DNA of 64,000 bases, from assembly GCA_014529385.2 (NCBI GenBank), contig CM043951.1:111311469-111375468 (forward strand), given 5' to 3'. The first letter of the stretch is position 1, and every line of letters starts with the position of its first letter. Under the pieces are notes generated by a model. The model was not told the DNA's origin. It did no database searches and saw only the letters and a list, made by a program, of their open reading frames with translations. Position numbers and translations under genes: made by a program. The stretch comes from Adiantum capillus-veneris (Eukaryota > Streptophyta > Polypodiopsida > Polypodiales > Pteridaceae). This document shows positions 22,250 to 33,794 of the stretch, in pieces.

Positions 22250-23060
22250 TACTCTATATGCTATAAACACAAGCTTGATGTGGTATATGATATGCACTGT
22301 GCTATATAGCACATAGCACAGTCCAAGTATAATGTGCTATAAGTGCTACATAGAGTATGCACTGTAGATCATAGCAGAGAGACTTTTTAAAATACCAGAT
22401 ATAGCCCAAACATTTTCTCTATATGCTATATAGCACAGGCTTGTTGGGTATATGATATGCAGTGGGCTATATGAATAGCACATAGCATATAGCACAAATA
22501 TTGTGCTATGTAGCACATATCACAATTAGAGATGTGCTATGTAGCACATAGCAAAAATAGAGATTGTGCTATATAGCACAATTCACTATTCCAAACACTC
22601 CAGGGCTATATTGTGAACATATAACACACAAAATATGCTATTTAGCACATAGCACATAAAAATATTGTGCTATGTAGTGCATATCAATATTTAGCACACA
22701 CTTCAGGGCTATACTGTGAGCATATAGCATACAAGTATTCTATATAGCACATATTACACATGTCCATTGTGCTATGTATCACATAGCACATAACCACACA
22801 GAGCACATAGCATAGAATCACACACATTTTAAATAGATGAGGGTACTATTGTGAACATGATGCACCTACATTGAACTATAAAGCACATAGCACATAACCA
22901 CACATAGCATATAACCACCCACTCCATGAAGATGATGGCTATGTTGTGACCATATAGCACATAGAACATAGCATATAACCACCCACTCCATGAAGATGAT
23001 GGATATGTTGTGACCATATAGCACATATTTTGTGCTATATAGCACATAGCAGAAATAGAA
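22250..23060. repeat. Degenerate palindromic satellite (GTGCTATATAGCAC)
   Basis: About 800 bp built from many diverged copies of TGTGCTATATAGCACA and AGCACATAGCACA. The right end holds two tandem copies (about 22918 and 22981) of a roughly 62-bp unit with CCACTCCATGAAGATGATGG. Each core is self-complementary. It lies in the apparent intron between the coiled-coil and RING-like exons. Minus-strand frames across it are Cys/Tyr/Met-rich artefacts. Confidence 0.85.
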
Positions 23061-23159
23061 TATGCTCATACAGTACAGAACCATACAATCCATAACACTC
23101 TAACCACATAACCACATGGAAGTGACCCACATACTCCAAAACAAAGTGAAGCACATGTA

Positions 23160-24340
23160 GGAGGGTATGCACCTTTTCTTTAGCCACATTGGCTTCTAAT
23201 TCAACAAAGTTCTCTCTAGTAGTACTCGAGAACTGTCCAATCGAATCAATCAGGTGTTGTTGAGCTACAGGGTCTTGCACTCAATCAATCTCCGTTTGCA
23301 ACTTTATGGCCAAAGTGTTTGAGCTTTGAGCACCCTCAGCCCTATGCAATTCTCTGACTTGATCCTCTACTTGCTTCTTTGCACCCTCAAGTCCTGACTT
23401 ATAGTCTTGCAATATGCCCTCTGCAATATTCTTCATTTCTGGAAGTTCCCTGCTATCCTCCTCTGCCAATTGTACGAGGCATCCTCCTGTAGGCACGCTT
23501 GACAATGGTACAGACGTACCTTCTATTTTCAATGATGATCTGGTAGAGGCAGCAATGGTTTTGGAACCTCTACTACCACTCATCTGCTCTTCCCACCTCT
23601 TGATCTTGTTTTGCAAGTTGTCTCTTTCTTCTGAGGCTCTCATTGCCCTCTTTGCAAAGATAGCTCAAGAAATTTGATGTTTGCCAGATTCACTGCAGTT
23701 TTCCATTGCAAAGGCCTTTGCAAATTGAGTCCCTACTTCATACATGAAGGGACCCTCCTAGTAGACATCCCACTGTCTCCACACAAGATTTTGTAAGAAC
23801 TCCGACCAAGCATGGTATGCCTTCACTTTCTTCTGGTTACCCGGAACAGGCTTTGGGCATATAAAGACAACTTCCCAGTCCTCCTCAGAGATGTCATTGT
23901 TTCATGTCAAGCTATGCGGATCAACTCCCTCCAATGGCAATCCACGCTCCATATGAAATTCCTCGGCAAGACGACAAAACTTCGTATGCATATGTGGTTT
24001 GATGTTCCTAACTAGACTGCTGCTTTGAGGAAGGTGCCATGATGCAGTCTCAAGTGATATACCTGCACATCATCCAATGAACTCATGAGACGTGGTGTGC
24101 CCTCGCTTATCATCCCTGCTAAAAAGAAACAAGAACTTCATGGGCTTGCTCTTGTAAGCAGGGCATTCAAGGTGATGTGCTATGGGATTTGCCCCAAGAT
24201 TGCATGCAGCTTGTGGACTAGAAAATTACCTCGAGAGTCTATGTCCTCTCATGCATCCAGCAGAGCAGTATTAGGTTTTGCCTGCCTCTTGTTGCAAATG
24301 AGCAAGGTGTGGCACTCATGCAGCTCCAAATGCAGCTTAA
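23160..24340 (-). pseudogene. Degenerate coiled-coil exons of unknown gene
   Basis: Read on the minus strand, 24010-23281 gives one protein-like frame interrupted by three or four stops: VRNIKPHMHTKFCRLAEEF, then EEDWEVVFICPKPVPGNQKK, AYHAWSEFLQNLVWRQWDVY, and a heptad-rich Glu/Lys segment (EERDNLQNKIKRWEEQM ... EGAKKQVEDQVRELHRAEG). It runs on after a stop as QQHLIDSIGQFSSTTRENF to about 23165. Two small exons lie upstream at about 24340-24255 and 24110-24070 (the latter with GCAG| ... CAG|GTATAT). The conserved look but repeated stops indicate a decayed gene or the 5' half of the RING-like gene. The family is not recognised. Confidence 0.5.
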
Positions 24341-24507
24341 TGTAGCTAAATGATCCCAGGTGGGGCGCGCGTGCTCAAGAAGTAGAGAGTGTACATGTTC
24401 AATGGGAGAGACATACCTCGAAGAGAAGAGGGCGGTTACTGCAATCGTCCTTGAAGCAGCTAAGCTTGCATAGTAGAAGCTCTAAGCACAGTAGACCTTG
24501 AGCACGC

Positions 24508-24578
<71 letters not shown>

Positions 24579-24608
24579 GGGGGTTGGGGGTGGGGGGGGG
24601 GGGGGGGC
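24508..24608. repeat. (GA)n microsatellite and G-run
   Basis: About 70 bp of GA dinucleotides followed by a run of mostly G. A poly-purine block of this type can form triplex DNA. Confidence 0.95.
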
Positions 24609-24784
24609 ACGGTGTTTGAAACTGCCAACTACTCATGAAACAAAGTGGGTGTGTGAAGGCTGAATTTTTCAGTATAACATTTTTTAGAATATAAATTTGG
24701 ACGTCTGAAATATGGCACCAGTGACCACACCCCCAATGTCATGCTATGCTATTTATTTATATCACATATATAGCTTTCCACCTA

Positions 24785-25456
24785 TTCATGCTTTCACCCC
24801 CTTCGTCTTTGTCGTTTGGCAAGCAGTGAGACAAAACATTCAACCTCATTTGAGTCCGTCTTTAGTCCTTGCTCAACATCTTTATCTTCAAGAAGAATCT
24901 CCAAATTTTCTTGAAACACTTTACTTGTAGCTTGTAAGAAAAGATCTGTCTTCTCTGCATCTAGTGTGGCCCATTGTGTCCTGGTGAGTTGTGCATAACA
25001 CCGCTCAAATTCCCTAAGTAGCTATGTTATTGATAGTCCTTGCTTTGGCTTGACTACCCATTCTAAGAATGTCCTTTTGGTCACTCTCTCAGAGTCCTCC
25101 ATGAAATATTCCTCCTTTAAAGCTACTTTGAGTTCTTCCCAATTTCTCCCATGCCCATTTTCAATTCCCCTAACATGTTCTCTAATTGTTGGAGAAACAA
25201 CTAGCTCAAAGCTTTGAATCATCTCACCTTTTGACACGCAATGAAGCTCCATCTCCTTCACATACTCGCATAAGTATTTGGTTACATCTTTGCCATTGAA
25301 CTGATCCAATTTGTTGGCGACTGCTTGTATGGCCTTGGTTGCTGAAATCTCCCTTCTTTTAGCGGCATGTTGTTGTTGCATGAACATTGCAAATGCTTGA
25401 AACATTTGCATTGTTGCTGGGTCAAAATGCATTCCCCAGTTGCTCAACATGATCAC
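24785..25456 (-). pseudogene. Retrotransposon gag fragment
   Basis: The minus-strand frame 25456-25022 followed by a shifted frame to about 24785 reads as a plant retroelement gag: QFNGKDVTKYLCEYVKEME, then NWEELKVALKEEYF and TRTQWATLDAEKTDLFLQA. The segment WEELKVALKEEYF matches the retrotransposon gag pattern. No pol follows, because the element is truncated against the G-run and microsatellite at about 24.6 kb. Confidence 0.65.
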
Positions 25457-25479
25457 CCATGGTTACCCAAAAACTCTCA

Positions 25480-26302
25480 CCCTGGCAGATTCGCATCGGG
25501 TTCACAAAAAATATGTCAAGCAATTTGCGGTCTTGCTAGGAAAGCACCGAGATTTTGGCTATGAGAGTTTATGAGAGAAATCCAGAAAACTATATGAAGG
25601 AGTTAAACCATAGATGCCATGAAGACTAGGTTTTGAAAGGAAGTGCAATCAAAGAAGCCCCACTCTTTCTCTCTTGCACTCACACACAAGAAAGAACACA
25701 AAAGAGAATATCAAAACAACACAAAGATGAAAACATCAAGGCTATGGTCATATCGTATCATGGGTAATATGAAAGGGTTAATAGATGAGTTAATGATATT
25801 GAATCTTGTCTAACCAAATAGGCTACGGATTGTTCTTTGGAATTGTAGTTTTGTGCTTACCATAATATATATGTTTTGTCTGGTGATTGGGATTAATTGT
25901 GTGTACAAATCCTCTTGGTTCATAGCAAGATAACTACACTTACATCGAAAGAAAAGTTATAGTCTATAAGAGGTAGTATGATGGGATCCGGTGAAAGAAG
26001 TATTTCATTAAGCCTTTTTCGGCCAAAGAGAAACACTGTACGTTGTTGAAAGTGTATTTTATGGATAATCCATACGTTAATTCTAAATGTGGGTCATTCA
26101 TCTACGATAACTCTAGTATGTGCAAAATATAGATATGAGAGAAGACAAGAGAAGAGAAGAGAAGCGAATTTCCCACCCAAACCCTATTCTTGCCCGTAGG
26201 CAATAAGGGAGAGATGTACCTGTAGCAAGGAGAACCTAGAATTTGTATAGAGAATGGATTTCTAAGAGTGAGAGAGATAGGTTTGGTTAAGGAGATGAGA
26301 TT

Positions 26303-26340
<38 letters not shown>

Positions 26341-27150
26341 TAGATTAGAGATGAAAAAGAAAACAAAAAGAAATCAAGAAAACATCAATGTAGAACACAT
26401 CTTACTTGACAAACCCTTCGGCGCCATTATTGATGGAAAGAGAAGAAGAAGGAAGAATTCAACTTTGATTGATACACCAAGTTCAGGACCTGATTAGAGT
26501 TAATCTTCCAAGGATAGCGTACAAGAATGGCTAGTCTTCCTCTAGGAGAAAGTGTAGGCTTAGGCTTATGTTAATGGCTAAGTACAATTAGGTATTACTA
26601 CTCACTCCCTCAAGAATTCCTCTCATCAATGGCTTGAATGGTTTTCAAGGAAGAAGAGGTCCTCTTTTATAGGTGAAGGGAACCCCGAAGGGTTTACAGA
26701 AGAAGAGAAGAGCCAGTGTGAACAGAAACTGGAAAAGTTGGAAATGAGTTGTCCCTGCATGATGTGGGCAGACAGGGGTCTAGTATTTTGATCATATCTC
26801 CTCAATCGTGGCTCCAAATAAAAAAGTAAAAATATGGACAGAAACTTCAACTCATTAGCTACGACTCACATTTTATATACTTTTTTCAATTCGGATTAGA
26901 ACCTTGTATAAACAACTCATCAAAATAGGGTACAGTTTTGGCAGCAAAAGTCTTCTTGTGGTCCCCTTAGCCTAGACTTTCATTTGAGTCCACCAATGGA
27001 CACCTCATGCCATATGAAAGCATGAAATTTTTTCGTAATCATGCTTGCAATAATGAATAGGGGTATCTTTGAGAATCATGGAAGCTAGTGTCCCACTAGC
27101 ATTTGATTCCTTCCTAGTAGCTATTTAAAAGAAATGTAAGAAAAATATGA
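25480..27150 (-). mobile_element. Probable 5' LTR and leader of the gag fragment
   Basis: No gene is visible. On the minus strand a TATA-like CTATAAAAGAGGACC is present near 26660-26675, upstream of the gag fragment, as in a 5' LTR. A (TA)n tract lies at 26303-26338 and another near 27165-27178. The LTR ends were not found, so the extent is a guess. Confidence 0.35.
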
Positions 27151-27479
27151 AAAATACATAGAATATATATATATATATTGAATTTACCTTAGATAGTGGA
27201 TCTAGCTAGGGTGTAAGATGATAATGACATAGTAGAAATAAAGAATCCATGATTTTTGCCCCAAGTTAAAGAGGCGGAGCTATTGACGCTTTTTCGATAG
27301 TACTTCTTGACAGTAAAGTAAGAATATGTTACCCTTGATATAAATAATAGGATGAGATAGAAAGAATGTTATTATACTTAAATATGCATATGTACATTAT
27401 AGAAAGTATAATTATGTATCTAAAAATGGCAAGATAGATATGGTAGCATGCGTTCCCACTATGTACGTGTCACAGCACG

Positions 27480-27924
27480 ACAACACTTTTTCCGTTTCTC
27501 AAAATTTTGAGCAGAAGACCCCAAAAAATTGAGACAAATTTCAGGGTGTCAAAAGACAAATCAACAGGAAAATGTAATCATTGATTCACCATATTGACTA
27601 GCAATAAATGCCACACAAAACACTAATCATATTCTTAATTACACAAAACAACCACAATTAGCACGAATCAAGCCTCAAAGAAAAACTTTGTAGCAATTTT
27701 GAATCTTACAAGTCAATCGCATACACATACTATTTTGTCACCATGAATTGAATCAACGCGTGATCATAACCCCTCTGATACCATGTTGAGATGTAGAGAG
27801 AAAGAGAGAGACGAAACAAGAGACACACCATGTACGCCCCTAGAGACTAATTCATATTGAGGACAAGATAGAAATATATAGGTGAGACCAAGTTGAGTGG
27901 AGTGAGCCATATATAGTGCCAACA
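27480..27924 (-). mobile_element. Truncated second copy of Copia-A (5' LTR and leader)
   Basis: 27784-27924 matches the 143-bp Copia-A LTR in reverse orientation. It is followed on the minus strand by the primer site TGGTATCAGAG at 27773-27783 and about 290 bp matching the Copia-A leader (43869-44140). Similarity stops at about 27480 with no gag or pol, so the copy is truncated. It is more diverged than the two Copia-A LTRs are from each other. Confidence 0.8.
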
Positions 27925-28053
27925 ATAAGAGACCCTATGGTCCTAGGGCCATACTTGGGGGGTTGACCATTCAATACCCCTTATATAACGTGCATTCATG
28001 GGGTTTTTAAAAAAACCATCTTTTAACATGTCTGAATGAATAATGACCCCTTA

Positions 28054-28835
28054 TTAATACTCATCAAGAAACTGAGAAATGTTTTCTTCGACTATGTCAA
28101 TGATTGGGTTCCTGCAAGTGTACATTGTTGAGTATGGATCACATATCCATCCAAGTATCCATGACACAATGAGACCAACCAAGCCCAAATGATTTTCACT
28201 CACCACGACCAAAGGTGCATATGTGCTATTTGCAAGACAATTCTCATAATTATTTATGAGTGACTTATATAGAGAGTCATCCACTAGGACTATGTTTCTA
28301 GCATCAAACTTGTGGTGCTTTGTCGACATTGTTTTTAGATTCTTTAGGAAAAATTCCTTGTCAACCTCACTATCGGGCACATACAACACCTCTTGACCTA
28401 TACTCTCCAGCCACCTTTAGCAGTCTTCCTGGGAGCGTATGCCTACCATGTAAAGAAGATGTTTGTAATTAGCATAAATATATTGCTAAACACTTGATGC
28501 ATTGTCACTAGCAAGAAAACTCTTGCTCATAATTTTGGGGAAGCTGGATTTCAATGTTTTCATCAATTTAGCCTTTCTACAACAAGACCAAACTATGAAC
28601 TTCAATTTCCTTTTAAGACTCTGTAGAACCTCTTCATCATCATCTGGCCTCACAACACAAATAAGCCAAGGCATGATGATGACAATTTGTGGTGTATATT
28701 CTTCCTTCATAGCTCAAAGGCCATCTGGAAGATCATCCAAGCCCTTCAATAACATCCCATTAGCATCAAGCACAATCAGTTGCCTTGATGTAGCAGTCAA
28801 ATTAGTCAAAAGCATTATCTCTACATGTGGCTCAT
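28054..28835 (-). pseudogene. FCP1/NLI-interacting-factor-like phosphatase remnant
   Basis: Minus-strand segments in order resemble the HAD-type phosphatase family that includes RNA polymerase II CTD phosphatases. RQLIVLDANGMLLKGL (28790-28740) corresponds to the catalytic motif I region, with DAN where the family has Asp-x-Asp or Asp-Leu-Asn. KLKFIVWSCCRKAKLMKTL (about 28610) corresponds to the motif II strand. NIVLVDDSLYKSLINNYEN (about 28290) corresponds to the Asp-Asp motif III. A trailing Gly/Trp-rich segment ends at 28054. A stop between motif I and motif II and another after ASDNASSV may mark introns or decay. Loss of the first catalytic Asp pair would suggest an inactive enzyme. Confidence 0.5.
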
Positions 28836-29069
28836 CTAGCCACCAAGAAGATGTACAAACCAAAAACTAGAATGAGTGGAGGTAGGTAGATAGGGCTAGT
28901 GTTAAATGAAACAATAACAAATCTAGTGCTATGTTGCACCAAATTTGTTATTATATTGAACAATGGATATTATAAAATTTGGAAACAAAGAATCACACAA
29001 TAATATAGCTATAAGTTGAACACATTTGAGTACCATAGAGTGAAAAAAAGCACTAGATTGGTGAAAATC

Positions 29070-29620
29070 TCATTCTATAAAATCCAAGTTCTTGTTAGGG
29101 TGATTAGAGTTTTCATGCACCGGACAACTAGCCATGGGCTTCTCTCTTTGCATGCTAAAAATCTCTATGAGAGTGGTCAAATTGGTAGAATCACTTATAC
29201 GATTCTCTATAGCACCACTAGGCTTTGGATCCATAGCCCCCTCATTTGTATCCAATTTTCCATTGTGTACCACTCCCTTCTCGGCATCCTCTACCACTTC
29301 TCCATCCTCTACCACTGCCTTCTTGACATTGTCAACCCTGTCTCCCTTTGTTGCATTGTCTACATTATCCTCATGTTTTTGCATTGTCATTTTTATGCCT
29401 CTTCTCTCCTTTGTGATCTCTACCCCTTCCCCTAGCTTGGGATCGTCTACCCCTTCCCACTTCTAGGTCTTTGCCCCTTCCACTAGTTTGGCATCCTCCA
29501 TCCCTTTCGAGTTCTTGGTCACTAACCCCTCCCCTCACTTGAGATTTTTTAATCCTCCTCCCTTCCTGGCTTTTGCATCACCTATCTCCACATTCTTTGT
29601 CTCCTTGGAATATTTCATCA
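29070..29620 (-). pseudogene. Acidic/charged repeat exon, degenerate
   Basis: The minus-strand frame is Asp/Glu/Lys/Val-rich (DNVDNATKGDRVDNVKKAVV, EDGEVVEDAEKGV). It extends upstream through two stops (KNSKGMEDAKLVEGAKT, WEGVDDPKLGEGVEITKE). It resembles in style the acidic repeats at 2936-4467. It lies directly upstream of the phosphatase-like segments and may be the N-terminal part of that gene. No domain is recognised. Confidence 0.35.
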
Positions 29621-29973
29621 CATTGTCACCAAGAATCCAAACATAAGAGTCATTACTTTCTCATTGTCTCCCATGGTGTCACCATGTAGCCGCTCGTGAA
29701 TCCCTCTCCATTCTAGATACCATACTTTAAGGTGGGATAACATCCCCCATCTCTTTAGTAGCCTCACCCTTCTAATTAACTTGTAGAAAACTTTGTGGAG
29801 CTTCACACATCCTTCACCTTTTTTGGTTTTCTCCTACTGAGCCTAGCTGATACTGAATCCTCAGCTACAAAAACAAGAAAAGAAAACACAATACTTACAC
29901 ATAGACTCACATTCAGTACATATGAGCATATTATTTTCAGAACACACATTACTTACTCTTTACAAAATGCAAC

Positions 29974-31020
29974 TCAACCATATAGGACTTTGGGGATCAC
30001 CATAGTGCAACCATGTTTGACACAATCTTCCCTACTATGTAATAGAGCACTAAAGTAGGTAATATTGATGTTGGCACAACTTCCAACAACCCTTGTAGAC
30101 TCCATGATCTCACCAAATGCAACACATATCATAAGCACGTAGATCATAACCATGAAATAAATAATGTGGCGCATATGATATAACATGAACCTCTTCCCAA
30201 GCCTAACATCAACAATCATCTCCTTCACAAAGAGGGTGTGGCCTTGTGCATCCTTTCATGTTGCCTCCAATATATCATATTTAGCCTTATGCCAACCAAT
30301 AGCATTACAAAAATCCCAAATTAGTACCAAAAGCTAGAACATGCAAAAGTATGCATAGTTTTCTCCTTTTCTCTCTTGTATGGATGTCTCCTCTCCCCAC
30401 CCTAAAAATTTCCTCCCTTGTTGTTGATACCAATGAGAGACCTTTGAATCTGGCATATGGGTCTCCACCGAGCCAGTGTTGAAGTACCACTTGGCTATCG
30501 AGGCCTTGATTTTCATACCATTGAAGTGGACAATTTTTCCCTACGGACCTTTTCCACATGGCCACTGGTCGGGGCTTGCCAATAGGCCTTTGAATTTGAA
30601 AAGGTCCATAATACATGTGTGATGGTTTAGCATGATATTTCTTATGAACTATGAGCTCACCTTGCCACGTTCAGTATCACAATTGTTCTTTAGTACTTCC
30701 TAAATCCTCTCTTGCAAATTAATCAACACTACTAGTTTGTGGAAAGTACACTTTGAAGATAGCGACCATCTACATGTCATCAAGCTTTGGGTCTACTTCC
30801 TAAAACATAGCCACATTTGCTACAAATTACAATGTTGAGGTTTTTGCCTAAATTTTAATTTACAAAAAGAATATTGTAAAATGCACAAGCTAGAAATTCC
30901 AAAATAGGAAGCAATTGACATCTTATCAACACAACTGCTCCCTTTTGGTAGCCTTGATCATCCACTTTAGTAAGCCTATCAAGAGATATCGTGCAACCAA
31001 CTACCATCAATTTTGTGGTG
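29974..31020 (-). pseudogene. Unrecognised degenerate minus-strand exons
   Basis: Several protein-like minus-strand segments: TISLDRLTKVDDQGYQKGAV near 30980, FNGMKIKASIAKWYFNTGSV near 30515, GHTLFVKEMIVDVRLGKRF near 30220, followed by a hydrophobic stretch (IIYFMVMIYVLMICVAFG) that could be one membrane segment. Stops interrupt them. They are on the same strand as the acidic exon and phosphatase remnant and could be its 5' exons. I cannot assign a family. Confidence 0.3.
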
Positions 31021-31099
31021 CAAGGGCCAAGTTTACTTTATTTGTTCAAGATCACTTTTGCTCGGGACAATTCACTTTATAGAGGCGTGAAGCTCGAGG

Positions 31100-31480
31100 G
31101 GCAAGGCAACCCACACAAGCACGTGGTTGGAGTACTAGGCTCCTAAGCCTGAGGACATGGGTTCAAAATATGAATCATTAGAGGGTAGCTCAACATGCTG
31201 ACCTTTAGAGGACATGGGTTCAAAATATGAGTCATTAGAGGGTAGCTCAACATGCTGACCTTTTCTCATCCGCTCATTGGTCTCTCTATCCCCACTTGTA
31301 GTTCTCCATCGTCCATCCCACCATGGTGGGTCATTAAGACCCGTCCTATACAGTGTCATGGGGTCACAATGGTTCCCAGAAAAGATACAACCTCGAAGAA
31401 ACTTAAGGTTTAAGATTCTACAAAAGCAGCATTCACCTACTCGTAGACGGGACTTGGTCATATAGTAGTTTGCAGATTAT
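31100..31480 (+). mobile_element. Candidate tRNA-derived SINE
   Basis: 31115-31180 resembles a degenerate tRNA: a box-A-like TGGTTGGAGTACTAGG, an anticodon stem-loop AGGCTCCTAAGCCT with CCT at the anticodon position (Arg), and a box-B-like GGGTTCAAAAT. There is no full cloverleaf, so it is not a working tRNA. A segment of about 57 bp starting GAGGACATGGGTTCAA is duplicated in tandem (about 31150-31207 and 31208-31262). The 3' limit is uncertain. Confidence 0.4.
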
Positions 31481-31675
31481 GGTAACTCCGAACCACGGAA
31501 ATTCTCACTCACCTTGTACTATTATATACTGCGCTGGATGCCTTTACTTTTCAAAGACGGAGTTGTGACTAAGGTTAATAGAGAGCTCGGTTGAAAAAAT
31601 GTCCTGTGAAATGAGTGCATGAGAAGGAGTTCCACTCTGAAACGTCATTGTAGGCGTCATGTGCGAGAGGTAGGC

Positions 31676-31883
31676 GTGGAGAGAGAGAGAGAGAGTACGG
31701 TTGGACTGCGAGAGGTAGGTGTGGAGAGAGAGAGAGAGAGCGAGAGAGAGAGGAGAGGTGTAGTCTACTGTCTAGTTCAGCGCAGCCGCCAGAGAGAGAG
31801 AGAGAGAGAGAGAGACTGCGGTTGGATTGCTTTTGTGCCCCAATAACCGAGAACAAAAACAGCCTGGTGTGTGTGGGCGCAAA

Positions 31884-31959
<76 letters not shown>

Positions 31960-31962
31960 CTG
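31676..31962. repeat. (GA)n and (CA)n microsatellite cluster
   Basis: Three GA tracts between 31679 and 31815, then CA at about 31888-31932 and GA at 31933-31959. They lie 160-440 bp upstream of the TATA box at 32117. GA/CT tracts are common upstream of plant genes. Confidence 0.9.
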
Positions 31963-32116
31963 TCAATTTGCCACCTGCGGGAGAAGCAGCAAGCACGCAA
32001 GGTGCAGTGCACGATCATTTGACAAAGTCTATGTAAGAAATAGGGATATAATACGTAGCTTGTGGGACCAGCTCGTAGAAAAAAAGCACCTGGTACTCCA
32101 CTTCTATTCTGCACGT

Positions 32117-32123
32117 TATAAAA
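32117..32123 (+). promoter_or_regulatory. TATA box of small candidate gene
   Basis: TATAAAA in the context CACGTTATAAAAGCAGC, with the first good ATG 113 bp downstream at 32230 and no ATG between. Spacing suits a transcription start near 32148 and an 80-bp leader. Confidence 0.45.
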
Positions 32124-32229
32124 GCAGCTCATTGAAAGTATATTACTTGGAAACGCACACGACACCTACTCATCAGAACTCTATAAGTTTCTAAGTATTT
32201 CATTAATAAACACAGGAAAACCACTATCA

Positions 32230-32469
32230 ATGGGTAACAACGCTGTTAGCAGCAACAGTAGCAGCAATAATATAATTAGTAGTGAGCAGCAGCAGCATCA
32301 AAAGGAGAGGCCAATAGTGAGTAACCCAAACAATAATGGCCAGCATCATCAGTACCCACTTCCAAGACAGGAGCATATAAGCCAATACATGCCCGGGCAT
32401 CCTGCAAGAAGCCACATCCCGCACAACCTCCTCTTCTCGTGCTCCTGCGCTAGGTGCGTGCCCCAATAA
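32230..32469 (+). CDS. Small Asn/Ser/Gln-rich protein or first exon
   Basis: The ATG at 32230 opens a 79-codon frame: MGNNAVSSNSSSNNIISSEQ, a Gln/His-rich segment, then PRQEHISQYMPGHPARSHIP and a Cys-rich end (FSCSCARC). GCTAG|GTGCGTG near 32453 is a possible splice donor, so this may be only the first exon. It sits behind a TATA box and GA/CA tracts, the only such promoter layout in the non-repeat DNA here. No family is recognised. Confidence 0.35.
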   Translation: MGNNAVSSNSSSNNIISSEQQQHQKERPIVSNPNNNGQHHQYPLPRQEHISQYMPGHPARSHIPHNLLFSCSCARCVPQ

Positions 32470-33790
32470 CCTGGGTTACATTGCATATACACTCATGTAT
32501 GATCCACATACAGAGAATGGAGACACTGCAGTACAAAGCTCTCTAATTAATCCAAAGTCACAGCTACTCCATACTTATTATATCTTTATATCTTTATAAA
32601 CTATTGCCTACGATATATAATTACTTTTACCTTAAAACAATATTTCCCTGCATGCTATAATTCACACGCTCTTGCCTCTTTTTTTTGGGACTCCCCATTC
32701 GTCCAAACAACATCTCAAGTATTTCCTTAAAGGCAAGCCACAAGGAACTTCATTTGAGCTAGGACGTAATCAGGGTTGTTAGCCTTATCCTGCCAATTAT
32801 AATTTAATCAAGGTTAAATTACCTTATGGTGCTCAGTGGTGCAAAGTTTCAAGATGTACTAGTAATTTGCTACTTTGTTCACATTTCTCTTTTGGCTTTG
32901 TATAGCAAGCCATAGTCAAGGAGCTAGGAATACATCTGCATTTTGCATGTGAAGTGAAGCATCGAGCTTTGGTGATTAGTTTGTAAGTGGGTCCTTTTCA
33001 TTTTCTTGTTTTAGAATGCCGACGTTTATGGAACACATTTTTTACGTTGGGACTTGACAACGTCTGTAATTTATGAATTGAAGATACTCAGTTTGTATAA
33101 AACATGAATTAAATATACAATGTTTAAATTTTAACACCGATTTTCATAGAGTAAGTGAGTGGCACATGAAAGTCTGATGGAGATTTGGCACAATCTTGAC
33201 CTAAATTTATAAAGGACAAAAATTCTACCATACTTCATAGTTTTTTTTATGTGGATGGTATGATGCTCAAGGCATTTTTCTACATTAATTGTTGTGGAGT
33301 GGGCAAAGCGAGTGAATTACTCATGCATCTTGAACTAGTAGTCCGTTGTGAGGTTTTGGCCCTTTCATAGAGGCACATAAGATGCAAGCATAGTAGGTGA
33401 CTGTGCTCACATTTTAAAGAGAGGCCCTTACTTGCATCATCTTTGGCTAGAACAATCGAGGAGCTTCCTTGTCTTGCTCTCCTCTACCATAATTTGCAAA
33501 CATTGGAAAAGGAACCGCATTAAGAATGCTTATAAGAATTGTGCTTTCACATGAGGCAAATCCTTAAAAGAATCACCACCAATGAGTTCTTAATTGCAGA
33601 CAAATATTAAGCCCATTGTGGCCATGAAAGCTTTTTCTTGGCATCCCCATGTTACTTTTAAAAAGTAGTAAGCTTACTACTGACTCTAGAGTGATGGATC
33701 TTGCATCAATTTGTTCACTCCACTTCCTAACAATTTGATCGATTGCAATCTTCCCTCCCTTTATTACAGGTTGAATGCCACACTCTAAGC
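32470..33790. other. No gene seen
   Basis: AT-rich sequence with only short frames. I see no RNA gene, repeat or retroelement signature in it. Confidence 0.5.
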
Positions 33791-33794
33791 ACCA

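Noticed and set aside
22829-23093. Minus-strand Cys/Tyr/Met-rich frames
   Set aside because: They run through the GTGCTATATAGCAC satellite and reflect its composition.
31115-31185. Functional tRNA-Arg (CCT) gene
   Set aside because: Acceptor and T stems do not pair and the B box is degenerate. It is better explained as a tRNA-derived repeat.
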